Assembly (NCBI RefSeq): GCF_004352915.1
Contig: NZ_SJSY01000055.1
Location: forward strand, 1 to 41,554
DNA from: Flavobacterium zhairuonense
Lineage (GTDB): Bacteria; Bacteroidota; Bacteroidia; Flavobacteriales; Flavobacteriaceae
DNA: 41,554 nt
Reading direction: 5' to 3'
The notes under the pieces were generated by a model. It was not told the origin of the DNA, did no database searches, and worked only from the letters and a program-made list of their open reading frames with translations. Made by a program: the position numbers and the translations under genes. Positions 25,502-33,961 of the stretch are shown here, in pieces (within the stretch, counting starts at the first letter, position 1; each line of letters starts with the position of its first letter).

Positions 25502-25667
25502 ACCATATAAGTGATATAAGTTCATTTAAATTATAGTGTACATACTTTTGTATCAAAGTTTATCTTTGTCAAAGTTCTAAACTTTGACAAAGATTTCCTT
25601 TTTTAAGTTTGTTTGTATTCACACAATTAAGTTTTATTTTTAAATGAACTTATATCACTTATATGGT
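25502..25667. mobile_element. 166-bp MITE-like element with perfect 29-bp inverted ends
   Basis: 25502-25530 and 25639-25667 are exact reverse complements (29 bp, beginning ACCATATAAGTGATATAAG). Inside is a second perfect hairpin, arms 25562-25576 and 25580-25594 (ATCTTTGTCAAAGTT), loop CTA. An AAAAAAAT octamer on each side (25492-25499, 25669-25676) could be a target duplication but is too simple to trust. No coding capacity. It separates the phoB- and phoR-like genes. Confidence 0.75.
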
Positions 25668-25707
25668 GAAAAAAATAATCCTTTAATGGTTAATTGTTTT
25701 AATATCA

Positions 25708-26787
25708 ATGAAAATCAATTTTAAAAAAACATACAAATTCGCAATAAAATCGGCCTTGTATATCAGTCTTTTTTCGACAGGATTTGTGCTGATGCTGATG
25801 TCTTTATTTTATAAAAACCAATTAAAACATCAAATTGCTTTCGGAATAATATTCATTATTTCGATCTATATTTTTTCTTTTTTGGTTTTGCAATATCGTG
25901 TAGAGCGGTTCATTTATCGACGAGTAAAGAAGATTTATGATGAGGTTTCGTTGCTAGAATCAACACCATTGATTAATCAGCCGATAACAACAGATATGGA
26001 AACGCTTTCGCGTGAAGTGAAAAAATTCGCCACGGATAAAAAGCTTGAAATCGAAATGCTTGAAATTCGTGAACAATACCGAAGAGAGTTTCTTGGGAAT
26101 GTTTCGCACGAACTTAAAACGCCTCTATTTACAGTTCAAGGTTATGTTTCAACTTTGCTTGACGGAGCGATGGATGACAAACACATTCGTAAAAAATATT
26201 TAAAACGTGCCGAAAAAGGTGTAGAACGCCTTATATATATAGTAGAAGATTTGGATATGATTACCAAATTAGAATCGGGAGATTTGAATTTGAATATGAC
26301 CGATTTTGATATCGTGGAATTGATTCAGAATGTCTTTGATTTGCTAGAAATGAAAGCCGACAAAAAGAAAATCAAATTAGCTTTTGAAAGTAAAAATGTT
26401 CAATCGGTTATTATTCGCGGTGATCAAGATAGAATTCAGCAGGTTCTGGAAAATCTTATTGTGAATTCTATTAAATACGGAAAAGAAGGCGGTTTGACTG
26501 AAGTTGGTGTCGTGAATCTTACTAAGAAAAAAGTGTTAATCCGAATCAGTGATAACGGAGAAGGAGTAGAAAAACAGAATATTTCTAGACTTTTTGAACG
26601 TTTTTACCGAGTTGACAAAAGCGGAACTCGTTCTGAAGGTGGTTCTGGTTTAGGATTAGCAATTGTAAAACATATTATTGAGGCGCATAAAGAGAAAGTG
26701 TATGTTGAAAGTGAATTCGGAATTGGTTCAGAATTTTCTTTCACGCTCGAAAAAGCTAATAAAACGATAAAATCTGAGGTTAAATAA
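25708..26787 (+). CDS. phoR: PhoR-like sensor histidine kinase
   Basis: 359 aa. Two membrane helices (about 13-33 and 43-62) with hardly any periplasmic loop, as in PhoR proteins that sense through partners rather than a ligand pocket. Then a linker and coiled-coil (about 95-125), HisKA with the phospho-acceptor His134 in NVSHELKTPL, and HATPase motifs QQVLENLIVNSIKYG (N box), ISDNGEGV (G1) and GSGLGLAIVKHII (G2). No PAS domain is evident, unlike E. coli PhoR. It lies 224 bp after the response regulator, with a repeat element inserted between them. Confidence 0.88.
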   Translation: MKINFKKTYKFAIKSALYISLFSTGFVLMLMSLFYKNQLKHQIAFGIIFIISIYIFSFLVLQYRVERFIYRRVKKIYDEVSLLESTPLINQPITTDMETLSREVKKFATDKKLEIEMLEIREQYRREFLGNVSHELKTPLFTVQGYVSTLLDGAMDDKHIRKKYLKRAEKGVERLIYIVEDLDMITKLESGDLNLNMTDFDIVELIQNVFDLLEMKADKKKIKLAFESKNVQSVIIRGDQDRIQQVLENLIVNSIKYGKEGGLTEVGVVNLTKKKVLIRISDNGEGVEKQNISRLFERFYRVDKSGTRSEGGSGLGLAIVKHIIEAHKEKVYVESEFGIGSEFSFTLEKANKTIKSEVK

Positions 26788-26827
26788 TTGTAATTTGGCT
26801 TTTTTCAGAAGTCTTAAAACGAAGGTT

Positions 26828-26925
26828 TTAACATTAAATAAACATTAGGCTTCGATGCCTAACATTAAATTTTTATTATAGTAACATCTGGTTAATGATT
26901 TGTTAACATAGGTGATACATCTTTG
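26828..26925 (+). promoter_or_regulatory. PHO-box-like ladder and -7 element of the porin gene
   Basis: Heptamers start every 11 bp: CTAACAT (26859), TTTTTAT (26870, weak), GTAACAT (26881), TTAATGA (26892) and TTAACAT (26903). A separate pair, TTAACAT (26828) and TAAACAT (26839), is also 11 bp apart. CATCTTTG (26918-26925, one mismatch) is the likely -7 element: 19 bp past the 26892 unit and 8 bp past the last. A hairpin TTAGGC/GCCTAA (26845-26862) lies between the two sets. The porin ATG is at 26953. Confidence 0.6.
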
Positions 26926-26952
26926 CATCCTGAAACTAAGGGTAAAAGAAAA

Positions 26953-28263
26953 ATGATAAAAAAACTAGTTCTTGTGATGACAATATTGCTGACAGCAGCA
27001 GTAAATGCACAAGATGTAAATCAGCAAAATGTAAACAAACAAGAAGTAAAAAATGAAGTACTTCGTATTTTAGATTCTATCAATAAAGCAAAACTTCCAG
27101 AAACAAAGTCTGGAGGAGGTATTGAAGAGCATTGGTACGATAAAATCTCTTTAAGAGGTTATGCCCAAATTAGATACAATGGTTTGTTTTCTACAAATGA
27201 CAAAGTTGCTTGCGACCAATGTGACAGATCTTGGGGAACAACTTCAACCGCTCCAGATGCAAAAGCAAACAACGGACTTTTTATTCGTCGAGCGCGTTTA
27301 GTGTTTTCTGGCCAGGTTCACCCAAATGTTTTCTTCTACTTTCAACCTGATTTTGCTAGTTCTCCAGTAACGGGAATCCAGAATTTTGTTCAAATTCGAG
27401 ATTTATATTTTGACCTTTCTTTTGATAAGAAAAGAGAATATCGTGTTCGTGTCGGACAAAGTAAAATCCCTTATGGATTCATAAATATGCAGTCTAGTTC
27501 ACAACGTTTGACTTTGGATCGTCCAGATGCAATAAATAGTTCAATAGCAAATGAGCGTGATTTGGGAATGATTTTTTATTGGGCGCCAGCCGAAATCAGA
27601 GAGCGTTTTGCCATGTTGGTAAAGGATGGCTATAAAGGTTCAGGCGATTTTGGGGTATTTGCTTTTGGAGTTTATAATGGACAAATTGCCAATAAAATTG
27701 ATGCAAACAGAGATTTGAATGTAGTAGCAAGAGTATCGTATCCTTTTGTGATTGGAAGCCAGATTATCGAACCTGGAATCCAGGCTTATGACGGGAAATG
27801 GGCTTTTACAGACGAAATTTCTACGGGTGTGATTGTTAACGATCCTAAATATGTGAAAGATGAAAGAGTAGGAGCAACTTTTGTTTTATATCCAAAGCCT
27901 TTCGGAATTCAAACGGAATATAATATCGGAAAAGGACCTCGTTATAATCCAGCAACAAATACTGTAGACGAAACGAGTTTGAATGGAGGTTATGTTTTGC
28001 TAAACTACAAATGGGATTACAAGAAACAACATATTTATCCTTACGCTCAATTTCAATATTATGACGGAGGCAAGAAATATGAAAAAGATGCCAGAAGTTA
28101 TGTTGTAAGAGATTACCAATTTGGAATCGAATGGCAACCAATCAAAGCATTCGAATTAACTGCCGAATATGTTATTGCTGATCGAACTTTTGAAGACAGC
28201 GCCCGTCCAATTAATAGACAAGAAGGAAATTTGCTGCGTTTGCAAGCACAGTTTAATTTCTAA
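26953..28263 (+). CDS. Phosphate-selective porin O/P-type outer-membrane channel
   Basis: 436 aa from ATG 26953 (MIKKLVLVMTILLTAAVNAQ signal peptide); the ATG at 26923 lies in the promoter. A short coiled N-terminus (NEVLRILDSIN) leads into the 16-stranded porin family of OprO/OprP (PF07396): GLFIRRARLVFSGQVHPNVF (about 115-134), VRVGQSKIPYGF and the closing LLRLQAQFNF with terminal Phe. The family forms anion channels for phosphate or polyphosphate. The CDQCD segment near 78-82 is an unusual exposed loop. Position just after the PhoR-like gene and the repeat ladder support Pho control. Confidence 0.9.
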   Translation: MIKKLVLVMTILLTAAVNAQDVNQQNVNKQEVKNEVLRILDSINKAKLPETKSGGGIEEHWYDKISLRGYAQIRYNGLFSTNDKVACDQCDRSWGTTSTAPDAKANNGLFIRRARLVFSGQVHPNVFFYFQPDFASSPVTGIQNFVQIRDLYFDLSFDKKREYRVRVGQSKIPYGFINMQSSSQRLTLDRPDAINSSIANERDLGMIFYWAPAEIRERFAMLVKDGYKGSGDFGVFAFGVYNGQIANKIDANRDLNVVARVSYPFVIGSQIIEPGIQAYDGKWAFTDEISTGVIVNDPKYVKDERVGATFVLYPKPFGIQTEYNIGKGPRYNPATNTVDETSLNGGYVLLNYKWDYKKQHIYPYAQFQYYDGGKKYEKDARSYVVRDYQFGIEWQPIKAFELTAEYVIADRTFEDSARPINRQEGNLLRLQAQFNF

Positions 28264-28285
28264 AAAGAATAAAAAATCTGTAATT

Positions 28286-28336
28286 ATCCGTTTAATCCGC
28301 GTTTAAATCGAACGTTGATTAAACGGATTTTTTATT
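28286..28336. terminator. Terminator between the porin and glycosyltransferase genes
   Basis: ATCCGTTTAATC (28286-28297) and GATTAAACGGAT (28317-28328) form a 12-bp stem around 19 nt, followed by TTTTTTATTTT on the plus strand. It lies between convergent genes and may serve both. Confidence 0.75.
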
Positions 28337-28344
28337 TTAGAGAA

Positions 28345-29415
28345 TTATTCTTCAAAAACTGAAAACAAAGCGTCCCAGTCAATATCACTTTTAAATTGTG
28401 TCAGCCCTTTAAACGATTTTACTTTTGAAAGATCTTCAATAGTAAAGTCATCTTGCATTGCATACGGTACTAAATTTTCATTTTGAAGTTTTATGGCCAA
28501 ATATTCTTGTTCATATTGTCCAGGAGTTGGAATAAAAAAGGCTTTTTTGCCCAATTTTGCCAAATCCATAACAGTCGTATAACCAGAACGGCAAAGTACA
28601 AATTCACTTTCGTTGAAGGTTTGTTCCAGCTGTTTTGAATTCATGAAATTGTAATAAGTAACATTTCCTGCCTGCCATTTGTTTTGCACTTTCTCCACAA
28701 TACCTTGAACAAAAACTACTTTTCCTTTAAAATTTGCTACTTCTTTTTGGAGTTTTTGATCTAAATATGTTCGTTGAGGTTCAGGGCCAGATAAAATAAT
28801 CATTAAATCATAAACGATTGGCGTTTCCTTTTTCTTCATTCTGCTCAATGGCCCAATGTATTTTAAATTCAGATCATTTGTTTTCAAATGTCCTAAATCT
28901 CCAGTAAGATTGGTTTCTTCATTCGAATCCGGAACCCAGCATTCTGTGTATTTTTTGATAATATGTTGATGACATTTGCTCGTAAACCAAGTAGTATTTC
29001 CAGTCATGACATTCAATTGATGCGTCATAAATACAGAAGGAACTTTTTTGCTATATACGCCCAAGCGATTGTCTGAAATAATACCGTCAATTCCATGTTT
29101 TTTTATCCAAGAATTAACAATCTTTTTTTCGTCTAGAATCGCTGTAATCATTTTTGGAAGATTCTTGATGAGTTTCCATTTGAAATTTTTGCCGTTTTTG
29201 GCATATTCAATATGATATGAAGGCAATTCTAGTGTCTGTATGTATGGAAATTCTTTTCGTAATAAAGCGAGCGCAACTCCGTCAGAGGCGATAATCGGGA
29301 TAAATTTGTTTTCCTGAAGCGCTTTGATAATTGGGATACATCTAGTGGCATGGCCTAATCCCCAGTTTAATGGAGCAACTAAAATTGTTTTGTTCGCAGA
29401 ATAGTCAATGCTCAT
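28345..29415 (-). CDS. MurG-like glycosyltransferase (GT-B fold)
   Basis: 356 aa. The N-terminus TILVAPLNWGLGHATRC (about 10-26) has the glycine-rich GxGH loop of GT-B enzymes such as MurG. DGIISDNRLGVYSK follows at about 109-122. The C-terminal half holds VLCRSGYTTVMDLAKLGKKAFFIPTPG (from about 272), the nucleotide-sugar-binding signature of this group. It probably adds a sugar to a lipid or polysaccharide at the inner membrane. Product and acceptor are unknown. The nearest upstream gene on its strand is 240 bp away behind a hairpin. Confidence 0.85.
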   Translation of the reverse strand: MSIDYSANKTILVAPLNWGLGHATRCIPIIKALQENKFIPIIASDGVALALLRKEFPYIQTLELPSYHIEYAKNGKNFKWKLIKNLPKMITAILDEKKIVNSWIKKHGIDGIISDNRLGVYSKKVPSVFMTHQLNVMTGNTTWFTSKCHQHIIKKYTECWVPDSNEETNLTGDLGHLKTNDLNLKYIGPLSRMKKKETPIVYDLMIILSGPEPQRTYLDQKLQKEVANFKGKVVFVQGIVEKVQNKWQAGNVTYYNFMNSKQLEQTFNESEFVLCRSGYTTVMDLAKLGKKAFFIPTPGQYEQEYLAIKLQNENLVPYAMQDDFTIEDLSKVKSFKGLTQFKSDIDWDALFSVFEE

Positions 29416-29510
29416 AAGTTTATACGCTTTTTAAAAAACGAAGATAAAGAAATATGTTTTTTATGATATTTCGGACATATTACTAAATTATTAACTGAAT
29501 ATTTTATTTG

Positions 29511-29643
29511 AGTTGCTAAGCTTCTAAGACACTAAGTTTCTAAGAATTGTTTGTTTTGCAAACAAAAAAACCGAACTTATGTTCGGTTTTTAAATGTAAA
29601 GTTTTAAAGATTAAAAGCTTAGTGTCTCAGAAGCTTAGCAACT
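29511..29643. repeat. Nested inverted repeats with an inner terminator
   Basis: Outer arms 29511-29536 and 29618-29643 match at 25 of 26 positions (AGTTGCTAAGCTTCTAAGAC and so on). Inside, AAAAACCGAAC (29566-29576) and its complement (29581-29591) form a perfect 11-bp stem around TTAT with T on both strands, so it can end transcription either way. The plan, long arms round a compact hairpin, matches the element at 25502-25667. Confidence 0.75.
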
Positions 29644-29655
29644 TAGTAGCTTTTT

Positions 29656-30261
29656 TTAATCCTGAATATAAGTTTTATTTCCATTTTTGTTGATGTAGTA
29701 TTTACCGCCTTTTGGACCAGTATATACTTTTTTACCGTTGTATTCGCCTGTTACTTTGTCTGGTGTTTTTGGCGCTTTTTCATTAGTTTCTTTTAAAGTC
29801 TTAGAAGCTGATTTTTTAGCTTTGTCGGCTTCCGTTTTTGCACTTTTGCTTGCAGCATCAGCTTTTGTTGCTGTTTTTTTTGCTTTGTCGGCCTCAGTTT
29901 TTGCTTTTGCGGCTTCTTTATCTGCTGTTTTTTTAGCAGTGCTTGAAGATTCTTTTTTAGCTTTTGTTGCAGCAGCTGTTGCGTCATCAGCTGCTTTTTT
30001 AGATTTGTCAGCAGCTTTTTTAGCATCGCTTGCTGATTCTTTTTTAGCTTTTGTAGCAGATGCTGTAGCGTCATCAGCTGCTTTTTTAGATTTTGCTGTT
30101 TGCTTTTTAGCATCAGCGCTTGCTTTGTCTGCATCCGATTTTGCTTTTTTGGCAGAAGCTTCGGTTTTACTCTTAGTTGCTTTAGTTGCTGTTACAGCAT
30201 CTTGAGCATAAAAATTTGAAGAGAAAACCACTAAAAAGCATAGTAATAATAATTTTTTCAT
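29656..30261 (-). CDS. Secreted Lys/Ala-rich protein with PBCV basic adaptor-like C-terminus
   Basis: 201 aa. Signal peptide about 1-20 (SSNFYAQ). Residues 25-160 are a low-complexity Ala/Lys/Asp/Ser region with recurrent KSKKAADDATA and TKAKKES blocks, likely an extended charged helix, histone-H1-like in composition. The C-terminal 35 residues, with YTGPKGGKYYINKNGNKTYI, fit the short 'PBCV-specific basic adaptor' domain known from chloroviruses and also seen in Bacteroidota. The function is unknown; adhesion to polyanions or to the cell wall is possible. An antisense open frame of 155 codons is only a shadow of the repeat composition. It follows the big outer-membrane gene after 72 bp. Confidence 0.82.
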   Translation of the reverse strand: MKKLLLLCFLVVFSSNFYAQDAVTATKATKSKTEASAKKAKSDADKASADAKKQTAKSKKAADDATASATKAKKESASDAKKAADKSKKAADDATAAATKAKKESSSTAKKTADKEAAKAKTEADKAKKTATKADAASKSAKTEADKAKKSASKTLKETNEKAPKTPDKVTGEYNGKKVYTGPKGGKYYINKNGNKTYIQD

Positions 30262-30333
30262 AAGGTCAAGAGTTTAAATTTCAATTAAAATTAATCAATT
30301 TATTTGTATTATTAAGTAAGTTTTTTCTTAATT

Positions 30334-33300
30334 TTAAAAATATGCGCGAAGGTTTACGTTTCCTGTGTGTACAGTTGCTCCAGTCTCGCTTTTACGACCT
30401 TGATAGTTTAAATTGACATCTAAAAATGATGTTATGTTTTTCTGCAAGAGGAGTTTCCAGACTAAATTTTGTCCTGCTTGAAGTCCTTCAAGTATTTGAT
30501 AACCGACTGATGAAAATTCATTTCCGGTAAATTTGTTTTCATAAAATGAAAACTCCCCGTTTAAAGTTATTTTCTTTTCTCCAGCAAATGAAAATGAAGT
30601 TCCGAGTCTGTTTTGCACCAAAGTTTCTAAATTTCCAATCTGATTTTCTTTATTCTGAAATTCATAAAAGAAATCTAAACTTGTGTTTTTTGAAAATAAA
30701 TAACTGATTTTAGGCGCAAGCTGATAGCCTTTCAAAGCATAATTTTTTTCTGCAAAATCTTCCGAAACTAAATTGGTTTTTATGGTTTTGGTAAAAAAAT
30801 TAAAAAGCCATGTTTTTTGAACCAAATGTGTGTATTGCAATTGATGCGAATTATTTGTGACATTTTGTGAACCAACTGAAAGAAGGTTTTTTCCTTTATT
30901 GATCAAATAAGAATAAGTGACAGAATGTTTTTGTTTCCCTCTATTAAAGTATAAACTGTTTCGTAAACTCGAATTCAATCCTAAAATGTTTTCTTCTGAG
31001 GAATCAAACGGATTCAATTCCAAGCGTTCGCCTTGACTTTTTACTTTTCGATCCATAATAAACGACGTTTGATTATAGAAATATGAGGCGAATTTTTTTA
31101 TTCCTTTTTCATTTTGCCATTGTGTAGGATTTAATGTCAGCGATTGCGAAAATTTATTCTGATTGGTTTTAATATAAATCTGATTCGGCAAAAAGATTCT
31201 GATAAATCGGGCTTGATCTGAAAATTGAGCAATTTCAAATTCTTCCAATTCCTGAATTCCATTGCCATTATAATCGTTCCAAGTATAAACTCCTTGTCCG
31301 GTAGGAACTTCAATATAAGTGTATTCCTGCTGTGCAATAGTTCCCGAGCTGGTTTCATAGGCAGCTCCTATTTGCATCAACTGATTAAAAAATCGATCAT
31401 TGTATAAGATTCTCGAATTTAATGAAGGCTCATTACTTCGATTTGGATCAGTAAAATCCAAATTTCGATAACTCATGTAAACTGCTAAATTTGTCTTTTT
31501 GTTCTGAATCAATTTTGACTTCAAATAATAAGTTTGCGAATTGTTTACATGCTGCAAGAATCCGCTTTGCAAACTGTCATTTCGACGCTGTAAAAAACCT
31601 ATTTCAGCAAAGACTTTTGTGCTGTCGCCGCGACCAATGAAAGCGCCATATTCTGAAAATCTTTGGCTCAAGGCCGAAAACTGATTTGTTGTTTTGTCTT
31701 TTTCTTGATTGTCTTCGAGTTGCATGCTGGCTCCAATCCAGTTTTTGCCAAAATGATATTTTGTTCGAGTTTGGTTTCTAATGAATTTTGATGTTGAAGC
31801 TGTAGCATCTGAATTCAAAAAACTTCCCTGATTTTCAAAAGTCCATTTTTTTATTTTGAAAAAAGCGGATGTCGTATGACGAGTTCCAGAATAACTTTCA
31901 CTGAAATCTAATTTCTCAAACTGATAAGTTAATAATCCAACATTCGAAGTTTTCTTTTTGGCAAATAAATCAAAATTGATTCCCGTTGTCAGCAGACTTT
32001 GATTGCCAAAAAGAGTAGTATTTAAGTTCCAGTCGCGACTAAATTCAATATTATACAATCGCTCAACCGACTTGAAATTTTCTTCTACATATTGATAATT
32101 TGCAAATGCATCCAGCGTCCAGCTTTTGGTAAAAAGACGTTTTTTAAGATTGGTCTTAAAAGCAATTCCTTCGTTGTTTCCATCATCAATGCCTGAAAAC
32201 AGATTTTTGTCATTGTTGCTTACGGCAAGTTCAAAATCAGCCAGTGTTTTTTCATTCGGATTATATTTTCCTAAAAATGTCGCAACCTGAAGCTTAATCG
32301 GCGGAACTAATTGCACAATTGGTTCATAATTTCCTTGCAGAATTCCATTTATTGGCGGCGCATATTCATAAATTCTTTCAACCGAATTGTTGTTCTGAAT
32401 AATATAATTTCCGGCATTATTTCCAACTAAACTGAATTTTACATTGTACAAAACATCGGCAGGATTGTTTGAATATTCATAAACTTCAACCGCGTTGATC
32501 AGCGTTTTTTTATACAAAATTTTATTGTCGGCATATTTATCTTCATAAGCAGAAGGCGCTTTCATCAAATCAGGATTATCTCCAGCATTTTTCAAAATCT
32601 GGACTTGATCCGAAGAAAGATTTTGTTGCAAAGGCTGATTTTTCAAATCGCTTTCAGAATAAACATAACCACCAAAACTCCAATTTTTGTTTTCGTGTGT
32701 TCCGCCGGCGTACGTTACAAGTCGGTTGTAATTTCGTTCAGAATATTGGTATTCGATATTGATACGCATTTCAGAAGTAATCGTAAAAAGCGATGTAAAC
32801 ACAATTTCGCCAGCATTATAATCAATTACATAGTCATTGTTTTCACCACGTTTCAGCAAAACACCATTGACATAAACGCGTTCTGAGCCTGAAATGACTA
32901 AAACATATAATTCGCCATTTTGACCTTTCAATTTATATGGACCTTGATTCCCTTCCTGCCCCGTAAAAGTGCTTTTTGCATATTGCCCTTTTACAAAAGC
33001 AACTGATGCAAAAATATTGGTTTTGCTTTTTTCGGTATCAAAATCAAAACTCGTAGAAAGTCCTTGAACTTTTTTGTTGAAATTGAGAAATTGAGTTTTA
33101 TGATTTTCCAGAAAGACATCGCCTGCGCGAATGTTCCAATCATCACTGAAAAGCTCCATGAAAATATTGTCAAACTGATCTAGTTTTTGCGAGTAACCGC
33201 CATCCTGTAGCGGAATATTATTGTCTTGAAGCGAAGCCCGAAGACTTACTTTGTCCGAGATTTTTCCAGTAATCTGTAAATCTAAATTTGAATTTAGAAC

Positions 33301-33765
33301 GGTATTTTGATTATTCCCGACAGTAACGCCACGTGTGATGCTTCCAGAAGTGTTTAAACCATCAAATGGTACAACTTTTTTAGTATTGGAGTTGTCAATT
33401 TTATACAACTTTTCAGATCCGGCTTCATTGCTGACCACTTGATCTGATTTGTAAAGACTGTATTCTTTTGTGATGAAATCTGGATACTTTAAATAATTGA
33501 CAATTAAAGTATCAGAAATTGAAGTGAATTTTTCGTTTAAAAGAAGCGTTCCTTTTTCAAAGTTGATTTTGTAAAAACTGGAATCAATGGGTTGGTTTTT
33601 TGTGTTTAAAAGCTCAAAAAAACTGGAATTTATGCTGACATTTTCTAAACGAATCGTGTCGCGCGTTGCAATTACTTTTTTTGTTTTGTACGATGATTCA
33701 TTTTCCTGCGCATGAAGCCCAGAAAACCAGATGAAAACCGTTAAAACCAGTAATTTTTTCAGCAT
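30334..33765 (-). CDS. Large outer-membrane protein of a Bacteroidota-specific family
   Basis: 1143 aa with a signal peptide (about 1-19, FSGLHAQ). Residues about 135-235 (GSITRGVTVGNNQN, then LQITGKISDKVSLRASLQD and FDNIFMELFSDDWNIRAGDV) recall the repeated amphipathic domain of the SprA translocon protein. The rest, rich in alternating aromatic strands and ending VNLRAYF, looks like a large barrel. About residue 820 is DYNGNGIQELEEFEIAQF, a calcium-loop-like motif typical of this family. I recognise the family but no proven function. A T9SS or surface-display role is only a guess. It diverges from the AraC-type regulator and lies upstream of the Lys/Ala-rich protein gene. Confidence 0.85.
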   Translation of the reverse strand: MLKKLLVLTVFIWFSGLHAQENESSYKTKKVIATRDTIRLENVSINSSFFELLNTKNQPIDSSFYKINFEKGTLLLNEKFTSISDTLIVNYLKYPDFITKEYSLYKSDQVVSNEAGSEKLYKIDNSNTKKVVPFDGLNTSGSITRGVTVGNNQNTVLNSNLDLQITGKISDKVSLRASLQDNNIPLQDGGYSQKLDQFDNIFMELFSDDWNIRAGDVFLENHKTQFLNFNKKVQGLSTSFDFDTEKSKTNIFASVAFVKGQYAKSTFTGQEGNQGPYKLKGQNGELYVLVISGSERVYVNGVLLKRGENNDYVIDYNAGEIVFTSLFTITSEMRINIEYQYSERNYNRLVTYAGGTHENKNWSFGGYVYSESDLKNQPLQQNLSSDQVQILKNAGDNPDLMKAPSAYEDKYADNKILYKKTLINAVEVYEYSNNPADVLYNVKFSLVGNNAGNYIIQNNNSVERIYEYAPPINGILQGNYEPIVQLVPPIKLQVATFLGKYNPNEKTLADFELAVSNNDKNLFSGIDDGNNEGIAFKTNLKKRLFTKSWTLDAFANYQYVEENFKSVERLYNIEFSRDWNLNTTLFGNQSLLTTGINFDLFAKKKTSNVGLLTYQFEKLDFSESYSGTRHTTSAFFKIKKWTFENQGSFLNSDATASTSKFIRNQTRTKYHFGKNWIGASMQLEDNQEKDKTTNQFSALSQRFSEYGAFIGRGDSTKVFAEIGFLQRRNDSLQSGFLQHVNNSQTYYLKSKLIQNKKTNLAVYMSYRNLDFTDPNRSNEPSLNSRILYNDRFFNQLMQIGAAYETSSGTIAQQEYTYIEVPTGQGVYTWNDYNGNGIQELEEFEIAQFSDQARFIRIFLPNQIYIKTNQNKFSQSLTLNPTQWQNEKGIKKFASYFYNQTSFIMDRKVKSQGERLELNPFDSSEENILGLNSSLRNSLYFNRGKQKHSVTYSYLINKGKNLLSVGSQNVTNNSHQLQYTHLVQKTWLFNFFTKTIKTNLVSEDFAEKNYALKGYQLAPKISYLFSKNTSLDFFYEFQNKENQIGNLETLVQNRLGTSFSFAGEKKITLNGEFSFYENKFTGNEFSSVGYQILEGLQAGQNLVWKLLLQKNITSFLDVNLNYQGRKSETGATVHTGNVNLRAYF

Positions 33766-33929
33766 AAATACTTTAACTCTAAAAAGTCAAAAGTAGTATT
33801 TATAATTGGGAAATTATGAGGCTTTTATTTATTGGACAATTGATTGATTTTAAGTTTGTTTTCTGATTTTAAACCGCATTTTTAATTATAATTTGAAGTA
33901 TTATTCTCATCATAAATCAATCTTTTTTT

Positions 33930-33937
33930 TAGCTTTG
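33930..33937 (+). promoter_or_regulatory. -7 element of the AraC-type regulator gene
   Basis: TAGCTTTG fits TAnnTTTG exactly, 24 bp before the ATG at 33962. No clear -33 TTG upstream. The remaining 33766-33929 is AT-rich with nothing else recognised. Confidence 0.4.
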
Positions 33938-33961
33938 TTCAAGATATAAGAAACTTAAATT

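Noticed and set aside
25492..25676. AAAAAAAT octamers as target-site duplication of the 166-bp element
   Set aside because: Homopolymer-like sequence in AT-rich DNA; not adjacent to the inverted ends.
29738..30205. 155-codon plus-strand frame, Ala/Val/Phe-rich
   Set aside because: Antisense shadow of the low-complexity Lys/Ala gene at 29656-30261, whose signal peptide and C-terminal domain mark the real strand.
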